From: Cryomorphaceae bacterium
GTDB lineage: Bacteria; Bacteroidota; Bacteroidia; Flavobacteriales; BACL11
Reading direction: 5' to 3'
NCBI GenBank assembly: GCA_949511925.1
Contig: CATEYX010000016.1
Coordinates: forward strand, 1-9,088
Length of the DNA: 9,088 bases
Below are positions 1 to 6,919 of this stretch, one piece after another. Every line of letters begins with the position of its first letter. The first letter of the stretch is position 1. The translations under genes and the position numbers were made by a program. The notes below the pieces were generated by a model. It worked only from the letters and a program-made list of their open reading frames with translations. It had not been told where the DNA came from and did not search any database.

Positions 1-141
1 TCTTACAATTCTAAAGCAGGTTTTGATACTTTTACACACTACAAAAGCATTTTACACAAAACCACTTGGCTAGAACCTAATATAAAATACACTCCATTTA
101 CAGAAATTAAAATGAGAATTCTGAAATTCATTTTAGAGTAA
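1..141 (+). CDS. Aldehyde dehydrogenase, ALDH3-like, C-terminal fragment (cut by window edge)
   Basis: The first frame is open from base 1 to a TAA at 139-141 and encodes the last 46 residues of a protein whose start lies outside the window. The segment reads SYNSKAGFDTFTHYKS near its beginning, followed by TTWLEPNIKYTPF and a basic, hydrophobic end. This resembles the C-terminus of class 3 aldehyde dehydrogenases, where an SYHGK-x-x-F-[DE]-T-F-[ST]-H stretch is followed by a Tyr-Pro-Pro-like element and a short tail. These enzymes oxidise aldehydes to acids with NAD(P)+. The catalytic Cys and Glu would lie upstream and cannot be checked, so substrate and activity are open. The stop is 21 bp before the downstream helicase start on the same strand, so cotranscription is possible. 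Family assignment rests on recalled similarity of a short piece. Confidence 0.72.
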   Translation, partial: SYNSKAGFDTFTHYKSILHKTTWLEPNIKYTPFTEIKMRILKFILE

Positions 142-150
142 AGCTTTTAC

Positions 151-158
151 TATCTTTA
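151..158 (+). promoter_or_regulatory. Candidate -7 promoter box of the helicase gene
   Basis: TATCTTTA matches the Bacteroidota -7 consensus TAnnTTTG except at the last base. It lies 4 nt (CAAC) before the ATG at 163, close to the arrangement seen at the two - strand unit starts. No clear -33 TTG/TTTG is visible at the expected distance upstream. If it works, the mRNA would be leaderless or nearly so. Otherwise the helicase is read through from the aldehyde dehydrogenase gene 21 bp upstream. Confidence 0.35.
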
Positions 159-162
159 CAAC

Positions 163-1401
163 ATGAATTTTACGACATTTAAGTTCGGAAACGAACTTCA
201 AGAAGGGCTTGACATGATGGGATTTGAAAAAGCAACACCTGTACAAGAACAAGCAATACCTATAATACAAAACGGAAAAGATTTAATTGCTTGTGCACAA
301 ACAGGAACTGGAAAAACAGCTGCTTTTGTTTTACCTATTCTAGATAAACTCACAAAAGTAAAGCAAACAAATAAAGTAAAAGCAATTATTGTTGCGCCTA
401 CTAGAGAGCTAGCAAAGCAAATTGACATGCAAATTGAAGGATTTTCTTACTTTACAAACTCATCCTCCTACCCAATTTATGGAGGAGGGACAGGAACAGA
501 ATTTGAAAATCAGAAACAAGCATTAGTAAATGGAACAGATATTATAATTTGTACTCCAGGAAGGCTAATGGCTCACTTAAAATTTAATTATTTTGATACT
601 TCAGGAGTAGAACACTTCATCCTTGATGAAGCTGACAGAATGTTGGATATGGGTTTTTATGATGATATAATGACCATTGCAAAAAGATTGCCTGAAAAAA
701 GACAGAACTTGTTATTTTCAGCAACTATGCCACCAAAAATCAGGACTCTTGCAAATACCTTACTAAAAGAACCTGAAAGTATAAGTTTAGCGATATCAAA
801 ACCAGCGGCTGGAATTACGCAATCTGCATACATGGTGAATGATAACCAAAAAGTAAAATTAGTAAGAGAGATACTTAGAGAAAAAGGAAAAGACTTAAGT
901 CACGTTCTGATTTTCGCTTCTAGTATAAAAAGTGTAAAAGAGATTAAACAAACCCTTAACAAAGCAGGAATGCGTGCAAGTGATATGCACTCAGGATTGG
1001 ATCAGCACCAAAGAGAAGACACTATCCGTGACTTTAAGAATAGAAAAATTAGAATTTTAGTAGCTACTGATATCTTGTCAAGAGGGATTGACATTAAGGA
1101 AATTGGATTAGTAATTAACTATGAAGTCCCTCATGATGCAGAGGATTATGTACATAGAATTGGGCGTACTGCCAGAGCAGATAGAACGGGAGAAGCTATT
1201 ACTTTCATTAACCAAAGACAAATCAGAAACTTTTTGGATATTGAAAAACTAATTGAAAAAGAAGTGCCAAAATTGGATTTACCAAAAGGATTTGAGGCAG
1301 GACCAGAATATAAAATAGCAACTAGAAACAAGAATAAAAAACATTGGAATAACAAAAAGAATTTTAAGAGGCCAGAGCATAAAACTAACGCTCCAAAATA
1401 G
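163..1401 (+). CDS. DEAD-box ATP-dependent RNA helicase, RhlE-like
   Basis: This 412-residue protein carries the full set of DEAD-box helicase motifs in order: Q motif around F21 and TPVQ (25-28), motif I AQTGTGKT (45-52), Ia PTRELAKQ (79-86), Ib TPGRL (131-135), II DEAD (155-158), III SAT (186-188), IV LIFASS (249-254), V ATDILSRGID (301-310) and VI HRIGRTAR (331-338). It should use ATP to unwind short RNA duplexes in the cytoplasm, as in ribosome assembly, mRNA decay or cold adaptation. The two RecA-like domains end near residue 365. A short tail (about 383-412) rich in Lys, Asn and Arg probably binds RNA nonspecifically. No DbpA-type RNA-binding domain is present, which favours the RhlE-like group, but exact orthology cannot be fixed by eye. 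The ATG at 163 sits just after a possible -7 box and before the Q motif. Its 3' end overlaps the oppositely oriented decarboxylase gene by 17 bp. Confidence 0.95.
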   Translation: MNFTTFKFGNELQEGLDMMGFEKATPVQEQAIPIIQNGKDLIACAQTGTGKTAAFVLPILDKLTKVKQTNKVKAIIVAPTRELAKQIDMQIEGFSYFTNSSSYPIYGGGTGTEFENQKQALVNGTDIIICTPGRLMAHLKFNYFDTSGVEHFILDEADRMLDMGFYDDIMTIAKRLPEKRQNLLFSATMPPKIRTLANTLLKEPESISLAISKPAAGITQSAYMVNDNQKVKLVREILREKGKDLSHVLIFASSIKSVKEIKQTLNKAGMRASDMHSGLDQHQREDTIRDFKNRKIRILVATDILSRGIDIKEIGLVINYEVPHDAEDYVHRIGRTARADRTGEAITFINQRQIRNFLDIEKLIEKEVPKLDLPKGFEAGPEYKIATRNKNKKHWNNKKNFKRPEHKTNAPK

Positions 1402-3109
1402 GAGCATGATGTCCTTTTATTCTAGCATCAATAATTGGAATAGAACACGAAAAGTGTTTGTTTTTATGTTCTGTATTTAAACCATAAATATCGTTTGCTG
1501 GGTTGGAACGCGTAAAGGTAACCCACAACCAATTAGAGAAATTTTCAGATGTAAATGTGGCATTATCCACTAAAGTAATCAATGCTATTCCTTCTAAATT
1601 CTGTTTTTCCAAACTAATAATTAACTCTTTAATTTCTCCTTTCCCTTCAAGCACTAAGTTTCCATTACTTACTAATTTTGAATTTGAGAATCCTGCAGAT
1701 AATTCTATAATTGGTACGCTTTCTGCTAATGTTATTTTGATTTCACCGGCTGCTGCAATTACAACTTTCGAACCTTCATTCAGCCCATCTCCACTATAGT
1801 CCAAAGTATCAATAGTAGTTTTAGTCTGAAAATGCAAATCCCTTTGCCAATTTACTCTTTCTAGAAAATGTGTAAAATATGCCTTTTCATCATTTACATC
1901 AGGTGCATTTTCTTCATCACAAATAAATAAATATTTCGCTAAGGACATTTGCCCTGTCCCCAGTATATGATTAGCAATAGTTAATAATTCTTGTGGTTTT
2001 TTGGTAGGATTGTAAGGAGTATATCTTTCAGACCCTACAGCCAATAATAAAGGATGAACTCCAGCCTCATCAACTGCATTAACAGCCTTCAGTCCCGGAA
2101 TTTCTTTTTCAATTGCTTTTCCAGTAATTGAATGTATTAGAGCTCCAAACTGAGAATCTTCTTGAGGAGGTCGGCCTACAACTGTAAAAGGCCAAATGGC
2201 ATTTTCTTTGGCATACACCTTTTTCACTTTCAAAACAGGAAAATCATGTGTTAAACTATAATAGCCCAAATGGTCCCCAAAAGGCCCTTCAGGCTTCACA
2301 TCATTATGGTGTAACTCACCACAAATAACAAAATCAGCATCTGCTGAAATGGTATAGCCATCTTTTTTAGCATACCGAAAATTTCTCCCCCCTAATATTC
2401 CTGCAAATGCAATTTCTGACATTCCCTCTGGCAAAGGCATAACAGCAGCAAAAGTATGTGCAGGTGGTCCTCCTACAAAAATTGAAACCTTTAAAGGTTC
2501 ACCTTTTTGATTAGCATTTTTCTGATGCACTCCAATACCTCTATGAATCTGGTAATGCATTCCTATTTCTTTATTGGGAATATAATCATTACCAGAAAGT
2601 TGAACTCTATACATTCCTAAATTAGAATTCATAATTCCAGGATTTTCAATATCTTCAGAATACACTTGGGGCAAAGTAATAAAAGCGCCTCCATCCTCCT
2701 TCCAACATTTTACTTGAGGAATATCTTCTATTTGTATTTCGTGAAAACTACTGGGAAACCTTACCTTTAGTGGAATAGCGTAAATAGCATGCAAAGCAGC
2801 ATAAATAGCTTTAGCAGGATTCTTTAAAGCTACAGAAGGATCTGTTTTAAGGTCAATCAATTGTTTTACCTTGTCTATGGTATCACGAAACATAAACTTG
2901 CTTCTAGCTAAAGTTCCAAATAAATTGGAAGTCGCCCTAAATTTACTTCCCTTTATATTTTCAAAAAGAATTGCCTTACCTGCTTTTGCAAATTCATCCA
3001 ATTGCACAGATGCCATTTCCAAATTAGGATCAATTTCTTTGGTGATTTTAAGGATTTCTCCTCTCTTATCAAGTTTTGAAATGCATTGCTGTAAGGATTT
3101 GTAAGCCAT
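1385..3109 (-). CDS. UbiD-family prenylated-FMN-dependent decarboxylase
   Basis: The product has 574 residues from the ATG at 3109. UbiD enzymes reversibly decarboxylate aromatic or unsaturated acids using prenylated FMN made by a UbiX partner, and act in quinone synthesis or aromatic metabolism. Key residues are visible. The motif NLGMYR gives metal ligand N163 and catalytic R168. HRG gives H189. GMSEIAFAG gives E232. PEGPFGDH (273-280) gives E274 and D279, the Glu and acidic partner of the E-R-E/D centre. The C-terminus has TRSNPANDIYG (533-543) and a D-x-R-x-K-x-x-H ending, typical of the family. An upstream in-frame TTG at 3115 is rejected as start because it lies in the TTTG of the likely -7 box. 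No ubiX or other quinone gene is in the window, so the substrate is unknown. Candidates are a menaquinone-pathway acid (MqnL-like role) or another aryl acid. It appears to be a single-gene unit. Confidence 0.92.
   Translation of the reverse strand: MAYKSLQQCISKLDKRGEILKITKEIDPNLEMASVQLDEFAKAGKAILFENIKGSKFRATSNLFGTLARSKFMFRDTIDKVKQLIDLKTDPSVALKNPAKAIYAALHAIYAIPLKVRFPSSFHEIQIEDIPQVKCWKEDGGAFITLPQVYSEDIENPGIMNSNLGMYRVQLSGNDYIPNKEIGMHYQIHRGIGVHQKNANQKGEPLKVSIFVGGPPAHTFAAVMPLPEGMSEIAFAGILGGRNFRYAKKDGYTISADADFVICGELHHNDVKPEGPFGDHLGYYSLTHDFPVLKVKKVYAKENAIWPFTVVGRPPQEDSQFGALIHSITGKAIEKEIPGLKAVNAVDEAGVHPLLLAVGSERYTPYNPTKKPQELLTIANHILGTGQMSLAKYLFICDEENAPDVNDEKAYFTHFLERVNWQRDLHFQTKTTIDTLDYSGDGLNEGSKVVIAAAGEIKITLAESVPIIELSAGFSNSKLVSNGNLVLEGKGEIKELIISLEKQNLEGIALITLVDNATFTSENFSNWLWVTFTRSNPANDIYGLNTEHKNKHFSCSIPIIDARIKGHHAPILER
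1390..1405. terminator. Small hairpin over convergent stop codons, possible bidirectional terminator
   Basis: GCTCC (1390-1394) and GGAGC (1401-1405) form a perfect 5-bp, GC-rich stem with the loop AAAATA. It covers the helicase TAG (1399-1401) and lies 3 nt before the decarboxylase TAG as read on the - strand (1387-1385). On the - strand the stem is followed by GTTAGTTTTA, a weak U-rich run. On the + strand the next bases are ATGATGTCCTTTTA. The stem is short and neither U-tract is strong, so this is only a candidate, but no better terminator is visible between the two convergent genes. Confidence 0.35.
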
Positions 3110-3112
3110 GCT

Positions 3113-3120
3113 CAAAAGTA
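3113..3120 (-). promoter_or_regulatory. -7 promoter box of the ubiD-family gene
   Basis: On the - strand, TACTTTTG matches the Bacteroidota -7 consensus TAnnTTTG exactly and is followed by only AGC before the ATG at 3109. The box starts on the last base of the preceding terminator stem, so the upstream promoter region is the terminator itself. No TTG-type -33 element is evident 17-23 bp upstream. Transcription would begin at or very near the ATG, giving a leaderless mRNA. Confidence 0.55.
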
Positions 3121-3148
3121 AAAAAACTCAGCTAATAGCCGAGTTTTT
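3120..3148 (-). terminator. Intrinsic terminator after gltA
   Basis: On the - strand, arms AAAAAACTCGGC and GCTGAGTTTTTT form a stem of up to 12 bp with loop TATTA and end in a U-tract. One position pairs G with U in the - strand RNA but would be an A-C mismatch in a + strand transcript, so the hairpin is stronger in the - direction. It starts 23 bp past the gltA stop and ends against the next gene's -7 box, closing the carA-eno-gltA unit. Confidence 0.85.
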
Positions 3149-3171
3149 TATTCTAATATCTGAACAGAAAA

Positions 3172-4458
3172 TTATCTGTTTTCCATACTTACATAGCCTC
3201 TTTCTGTAGCACCAATATATACTTGTCTTGGCCTTCCAATTGGCTCATTATTCTCTCTCATTTCTTTCCATTGTGCTATCCAACCTGGCAATCTACCAAT
3301 AGCAAACATTACCGTAAACATATCCGTAGGAATCCCTAAGGCTCTGTAAATAATTCCTGAGTAGAAATCAACATTAGGATATAATCCTCTTGCTTTAAAG
3401 TATTCATCTTCCAATGCCACCCTCTCCAATTTCATAGCGATATCCAATACAGGATCCTCAATCCCTAATTCATTTAACACATCATCAGCGGCCTTTTTAA
3501 TAATGGTTGCTCTCGGATCAAAGTTTTTATATACCCTGTGTCCAAAGCCCATTAAACGGAATGGATCAGATTTATCTTTTGCTTTAGCAACATACTTATC
3601 TACATCTCCACCATCTGCTTTAATTTCCTCAAGCATCTCAATTACAGCTTGATTAGCTCCACCATGCAATGGACCCCAAAGTGCGGCAATTCCAGCAGAA
3701 ACAGATGCATATAAACTTGCATGAGAAGAACCTACAATTCTTACTGTTGAAGCTGAACAATTTTGCTCATGATCAGCATGTAAAATTAATAATTTATCAA
3801 GCGCTTTTGAAACAATAGGATTGATCTCAGTATCCTGAGTAGGCAATCCAAACATCATGTGTAAGAAATTTGAAGTATAATTTAACTTATTTTTAGGATA
3901 CATAATTGGCTGACGCATTCTGTTCTTAAAACTCCAAGCAGCCAAGGTTGGAAGCTTAGCAATAAAACGAATAATCGTACCATTAATGTGCTCTTTCGAT
4001 CGGTTAGGATCTAAAGATTTTGGATAAAAAGCAGTTAAAGCTGAAACTAAGGAAGAAAGAACTCCCATTGGGTGTGCCTTAGAAGGATAACCATCTAAGA
4101 TTGATTTTACATCTTCATGAACTAATGAATGCTCTGAAATATCTTTAGTGAACTTATCTAACTCAGTTTTATTTGGTAATTCACCATAAATTAGCAAGAA
4201 TGACACTTCTAAGAAAGAAGATTTTTCGGCTAACTCTTCAATAGAATAACCTCTATATCTTAAAATCCCTTCTTCTCCGTTTAAGAAAGTAATTGCACTT
4301 TCAGTAGAACCGGTATTTTTAAATCCTCTATCTAAAGTAATTAGTCCCGATTGCCCTCTTAATTTACTTATATCAAGTGCATTTTCATTTTCTGTTCCAG
4401 TAACAACTGGAATTTCATATACTTCCCCTTCATAATGTAATTCTGCTTTCTTTCCCAT
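3172..4458 (-). CDS. gltA: Citrate synthase (type II-like)
   Basis: This 428-residue enzyme condenses acetyl-CoA with oxaloacetate to form citrate, the entry step of the TCA cycle, in the cytoplasm. Length and landmarks track the E. coli enzyme (427 residues). The catalytic triad is H265 in WGPLHGGANQ, H307 in GFGHRVYK and D364 in NVDFYSG, matching E. coli H264, H305 and D362. The signature HADHEQNCSAST is at 227-238. The N-terminal beta-rich segment (about 1-50) is present, as in hexameric type II enzymes that can be inhibited by NADH. The cysteine at E. coli position 206, linked to the NADH site, is Thr207 here, so NADH sensitivity may differ (inference). The ATG is preceded by a purine-rich run and lies 36 bp after the eno stop, with no promoter box visible between them. 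Cotranscription with eno and carA is therefore likely. The unit ends at a terminator shortly downstream. Confidence 0.97.
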   Translation of the reverse strand: MGKKAELHYEGEVYEIPVVTGTENENALDISKLRGQSGLITLDRGFKNTGSTESAITFLNGEEGILRYRGYSIEELAEKSSFLEVSFLLIYGELPNKTELDKFTKDISEHSLVHEDVKSILDGYPSKAHPMGVLSSLVSALTAFYPKSLDPNRSKEHINGTIIRFIAKLPTLAAWSFKNRMRQPIMYPKNKLNYTSNFLHMMFGLPTQDTEINPIVSKALDKLLILHADHEQNCSASTVRIVGSSHASLYASVSAGIAALWGPLHGGANQAVIEMLEEIKADGGDVDKYVAKAKDKSDPFRLMGFGHRVYKNFDPRATIIKKAADDVLNELGIEDPVLDIAMKLERVALEDEYFKARGLYPNVDFYSGIIYRALGIPTDMFTVMFAIGRLPGWIAQWKEMRENNEPIGRPRQVYIGATERGYVSMENR

Positions 4459-4470
4459 TTCCTCTTTTTT
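4459..4470 (-). promoter_or_regulatory. Purine-rich, SD-like segment before gltA
   Basis: The 12 bases before the gltA ATG on the - strand read AAAAAAGAGGAA. The GAGG resembles a Shine-Dalgarno core but is only 2 nt from the ATG, closer than usual. Other starts in the window (eno, rplQ, rpoA) have only A-rich leaders, as expected in Bacteroidota. It may aid initiation simply as an unstructured A-rich leader. Confidence 0.25.
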
Positions 4471-4494
4471 ATTTAATCCTGCTAATATAATTGT

Positions 4495-5787
4495 TTATTT
4501 TTTAATAAACTTAAAATCTTTTCCTTTATAAATTGCTTGATCTCCCAACATTTCCTCAATCCTTAATAGTTGATTGTATTTAGCCATTCTATCAGAACGA
4601 GAAGCAGAACCAGTTTTAATCTGACCACAATTTAAAGCTACTGCTAAGTCAGCAATAGTAGTATCTTCAGTTTCACCTGACCTGTGACTCATCACAGAAG
4701 TATAAGAAGACTTTTGTGCCATTTGTACCGCATTAATCGTTTCCGTTAAAGTTCCAATTTGGTTTACCTTAATCAAAATAGAGTTGGCAATATTATTTTC
4801 AATTCCTCTAGCTAGACGATCCACATTTGTTACAAACAAATCATCACCAACTAACTGAACTTTATCTCCAATTTTATCCGTTAAACTTTTCCATCCCTCC
4901 CAATCATCTTCATCTAAACCATCCTCAATAGATAAAATTGGATATTTTTCTGACCAGTCTGCCCAAAAATTCACCATTTCTTCTGGGGTTAACTTCTCTC
5001 CTGTCAACTGATGAAAATGATATACATTTTCATCAGCATTATAAAATTCTGATGCTGCAGCATCTATAGCAATATACATATCTAATCCAGGCGTATATCC
5101 TGCAGATTCAATTGCTTTTAATACAACTTGAATTGCCTCTTCATTAGAACCTAAGTTTGGTGCAAAACCACCTTCATCCCCTACATTTGTTGAATGTCCT
5201 TGAGCTTGTAATTCCGCTTTTAAATGATGAAATACTTCTGTACCCATTTGCAAAGCTTCAGCAAATGAAGTAGCACCAACTGGCATTACCATAAATTCCT
5301 GAAAGTCGATACTATTATCAGCATGCGAACCACCATTTAAGATATTCATCATTGGAATAGGTAACTCTCGTGCACTCACCCCTCCAATATAATTATAAAG
5401 AGTTTGTCCGCTTTCCTCAGCAGCAGCTTTGGCACAGGCCAAAGAAACAGCTAGCATAGCATTCGCTCCTAAATTCGCTTTATTTAGTGTACCATCCAAA
5501 TCAATCATTTTCTGATCAATCAACGCTTGTTGAGAAACATAAACACCTTTTAATTCTTCATTAATAGCTGTTTTAATATTTTGCACTGCTTTTAAAACAC
5601 CCAACCCTAAATAAGTTCCTTTATCGCCATCTCTTAACTCAACAGCTTCATGTTTACCTGTTGAAGCTCCTGAAGGTACAGCTGCCCTCCCCATCACTCC
5701 ATTTTCAGTTAACACCTCTGCTTCAATAGTTGGATTCCCTCTAGAATCTAAGATTTGACGAGCATGTATATCTACTATTCTTCCCAT
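4495..5787 (-). CDS. eno: Enolase (phosphopyruvate hydratase)
   Basis: Enolase interconverts 2-phosphoglycerate and phosphoenolpyruvate in lower glycolysis and gluconeogenesis, and is cytoplasmic and Mg2+-dependent. At 430 residues it is full length (E. coli about 432). The N-terminal capping loop contains PSGASTGKHEAVELRDGD (38-55), and NGGSHADN (151-158) includes H155. Proposed catalytic residues are E205 (NVGDEGGFAPN) and K340 (ILIKVNQIGTLTET, 337-350, the family signature). Mg2+ ligands are D242, E288 (SIEDGL) and D315 (VGDDLFVTN). SHRSGETED (367-375) and K391 complete the substrate site. The ATG at 5787 is only 5 nt after the carA stop, with no promoter box in the gap, so it is very probably translated from the carA-eno-gltA message. 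I see nothing unusual in the protein. Confidence 0.98.
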   Translation of the reverse strand: MGRIVDIHARQILDSRGNPTIEAEVLTENGVMGRAAVPSGASTGKHEAVELRDGDKGTYLGLGVLKAVQNIKTAINEELKGVYVSQQALIDQKMIDLDGTLNKANLGANAMLAVSLACAKAAAEESGQTLYNYIGGVSARELPIPMMNILNGGSHADNSIDFQEFMVMPVGATSFAEALQMGTEVFHHLKAELQAQGHSTNVGDEGGFAPNLGSNEEAIQVVLKAIESAGYTPGLDMYIAIDAAASEFYNADENVYHFHQLTGEKLTPEEMVNFWADWSEKYPILSIEDGLDEDDWEGWKSLTDKIGDKVQLVGDDLFVTNVDRLARGIENNIANSILIKVNQIGTLTETINAVQMAQKSSYTSVMSHRSGETEDTTIADLAVALNCGQIKTGSASRSDRMAKYNQLLRIEEMLGDQAIYKGKDFKFIKK

Positions 5788-5792
5788 TCTAT

Positions 5793-6902
5793 TTAGTTTT
5801 TATAGCTTTTAATATTAGTTACAAATTCATCAAATAAGTATCTTGAATCATGAGGCCCTGGTGATGATTCTGGGTGATACTGTACTGAAAAACAATTCTT
5901 ATTTTTAAATTTAATTCCCTCAATAGTATCATCATTTAAGTTAATATGAGTTATCTCAATATTAGGGTTATTCTTTATATCCTCTTCTGAAATTCCAAAA
6001 CCATGGTTCTGTGAAGTAACCTCTGCTTTTTTAGTACTTAAATTTAACACAGGATGATTTATCCCTCTATGTCCGTTGTGCATTTTGTATGTAGCTATTC
6101 CTTCTGAAAGTGCTAAAGCCTGATGTCCTAAACAAATTCCAAATACAGATTTCCCATCAGCTGTTATTTTTCTAACTTCTTCAATTACACTTGGCATTGC
6201 TGAAGGATCTCCAGGCCCATTTGACAAAAAGAAACCATCAGGATTCCAAGCATTCATTTCTTCATATGAAGTATGCATTGGAAAAACCTGTAGATAACAA
6301 TCTCTATCAGACAAACAAGTTAAGATATTACGCTTAACTCCCAAATCCAAGACAGCAACTTTAATAGCTGCATTTTCATCACCTACAAAATAAGGCGTTT
6401 TCGTACAAACTGAAGATGATAATTCTAATCCTACCATAGAAGGTACTTTAGCCAATAATGATGCTAATTCATCGATATCAGTAGTTCCAGTAGATACAAT
6501 TGCATTCATGGCTCCTTTATCACGGATATGTCTTACAACAGCTCTAGTGTCAACATCAGTGATTACAACCTTATTTTGCTTTATAAAATAATCTTGTAAG
6601 TCACCATCACCACCATGACGAGAAAAACCAGTATTGAAATTCTTACAGATCAATCCTGCAATTTTCATGTCTGATGATTCTGCTTCATTATTATGAACTC
6701 CATAATTACCAATATGAGCATTTGTAGTGATCATTAACTGTCCAAAATAAGAAGGATCAGTGAATACCTCTTGATAGCCAGTCATACCTGTATTAAAACA
6801 TAATTCACCAGTAGCAACACCGTCAATACCAACAGCCTTTCCGTGAAAAATTGTACCATCTGCTAATAATAAAACTGCAGGTTTTTTCTTATTGTATTTC
6901 AT
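5793..6902 (-). CDS. carA: Carbamoyl-phosphate synthase small subunit (glutaminase)
   Basis: CarA hydrolyses glutamine and passes ammonia to CarB, which makes carbamoyl phosphate for pyrimidine and arginine synthesis. The product is 369 residues from the ATG at 6902 (E. coli 382). The N-terminal small-subunit domain shows GELCFNTGMTGYQE (32-45) followed by DPSYFGQ. The C-terminal class I glutamine amidotransferase domain has DLGVKRNIL (186-194), FLSNGPGDPS (225-234), nucleophile C257 in FGICLGHQ, and H343/E345 in QYHPESSPGPHDS, so the Cys-His-Glu triad is intact. An in-frame TTG at 6908 is rejected as start because it is the end of a TAAATTTG -7 box. The partner gene carB is not in the window. 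The gene instead heads a unit with eno and gltA, just after the rplQ terminator. This neighbourhood is, as far as I recall, common in Flavobacteriia. Confidence 0.97.
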   Translation of the reverse strand: MKYNKKKPAVLLLADGTIFHGKAVGIDGVATGELCFNTGMTGYQEVFTDPSYFGQLMITTNAHIGNYGVHNNEAESSDMKIAGLICKNFNTGFSRHGGDGDLQDYFIKQNKVVITDVDTRAVVRHIRDKGAMNAIVSTGTTDIDELASLLAKVPSMVGLELSSSVCTKTPYFVGDENAAIKVAVLDLGVKRNILTCLSDRDCYLQVFPMHTSYEEMNAWNPDGFFLSNGPGDPSAMPSVIEEVRKITADGKSVFGICLGHQALALSEGIATYKMHNGHRGINHPVLNLSTKKAEVTSQNHGFGISEEDIKNNPNIEITHINLNDDTIEGIKFKNKNCFSVQYHPESSPGPHDSRYLFDEFVTNIKSYKN

Positions 6903-6905
6903 CCT

Positions 6906-6913
6906 CAAATTTA
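6906..6913 (-). promoter_or_regulatory. -7 promoter box of the carA-eno-gltA unit
   Basis: On the - strand, TAAATTTG matches the Bacteroidota -7 consensus TAnnTTTG exactly, followed by AGG and the carA ATG. The spacing to the ATG (3 nt) is identical to that before the ubiD-family gene. It lies 6 bp beyond the rplQ terminator stem. No convincing TTG-type -33 element is present, because that region is occupied by the terminator's T-rich arm. A leaderless or nearly leaderless carA mRNA is implied. Confidence 0.55.
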
Positions 6914-6919
6914 TTTATA

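Noticed and set aside
198..428. Open frame of 76 codons on the - strand inside the helicase gene
   Set aside because: It lies wholly in the antisense of the conserved helicase motifs, has no recognisable domain and shows only composition mirrored from the real gene.
1146..1355. Open frame of 69 codons on the - strand antisense to the helicase C-terminus
   Set aside because: Antisense to motif VI and the Lys-rich tail; its Phe/Leu-rich product is what A-rich Lys codons give in reverse.
1503..1799. Open frame of 98 codons on the + strand within the ubiD-family gene
   Set aside because: Fully antisense to a well-conserved coding region, with no promoter box or family resemblance.
2871..3104. 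Open frame of 77 codons on the + strand at the ubiD-family 5' end
   Set aside because: Antisense shadow of the real N-terminus, with no supporting signal.
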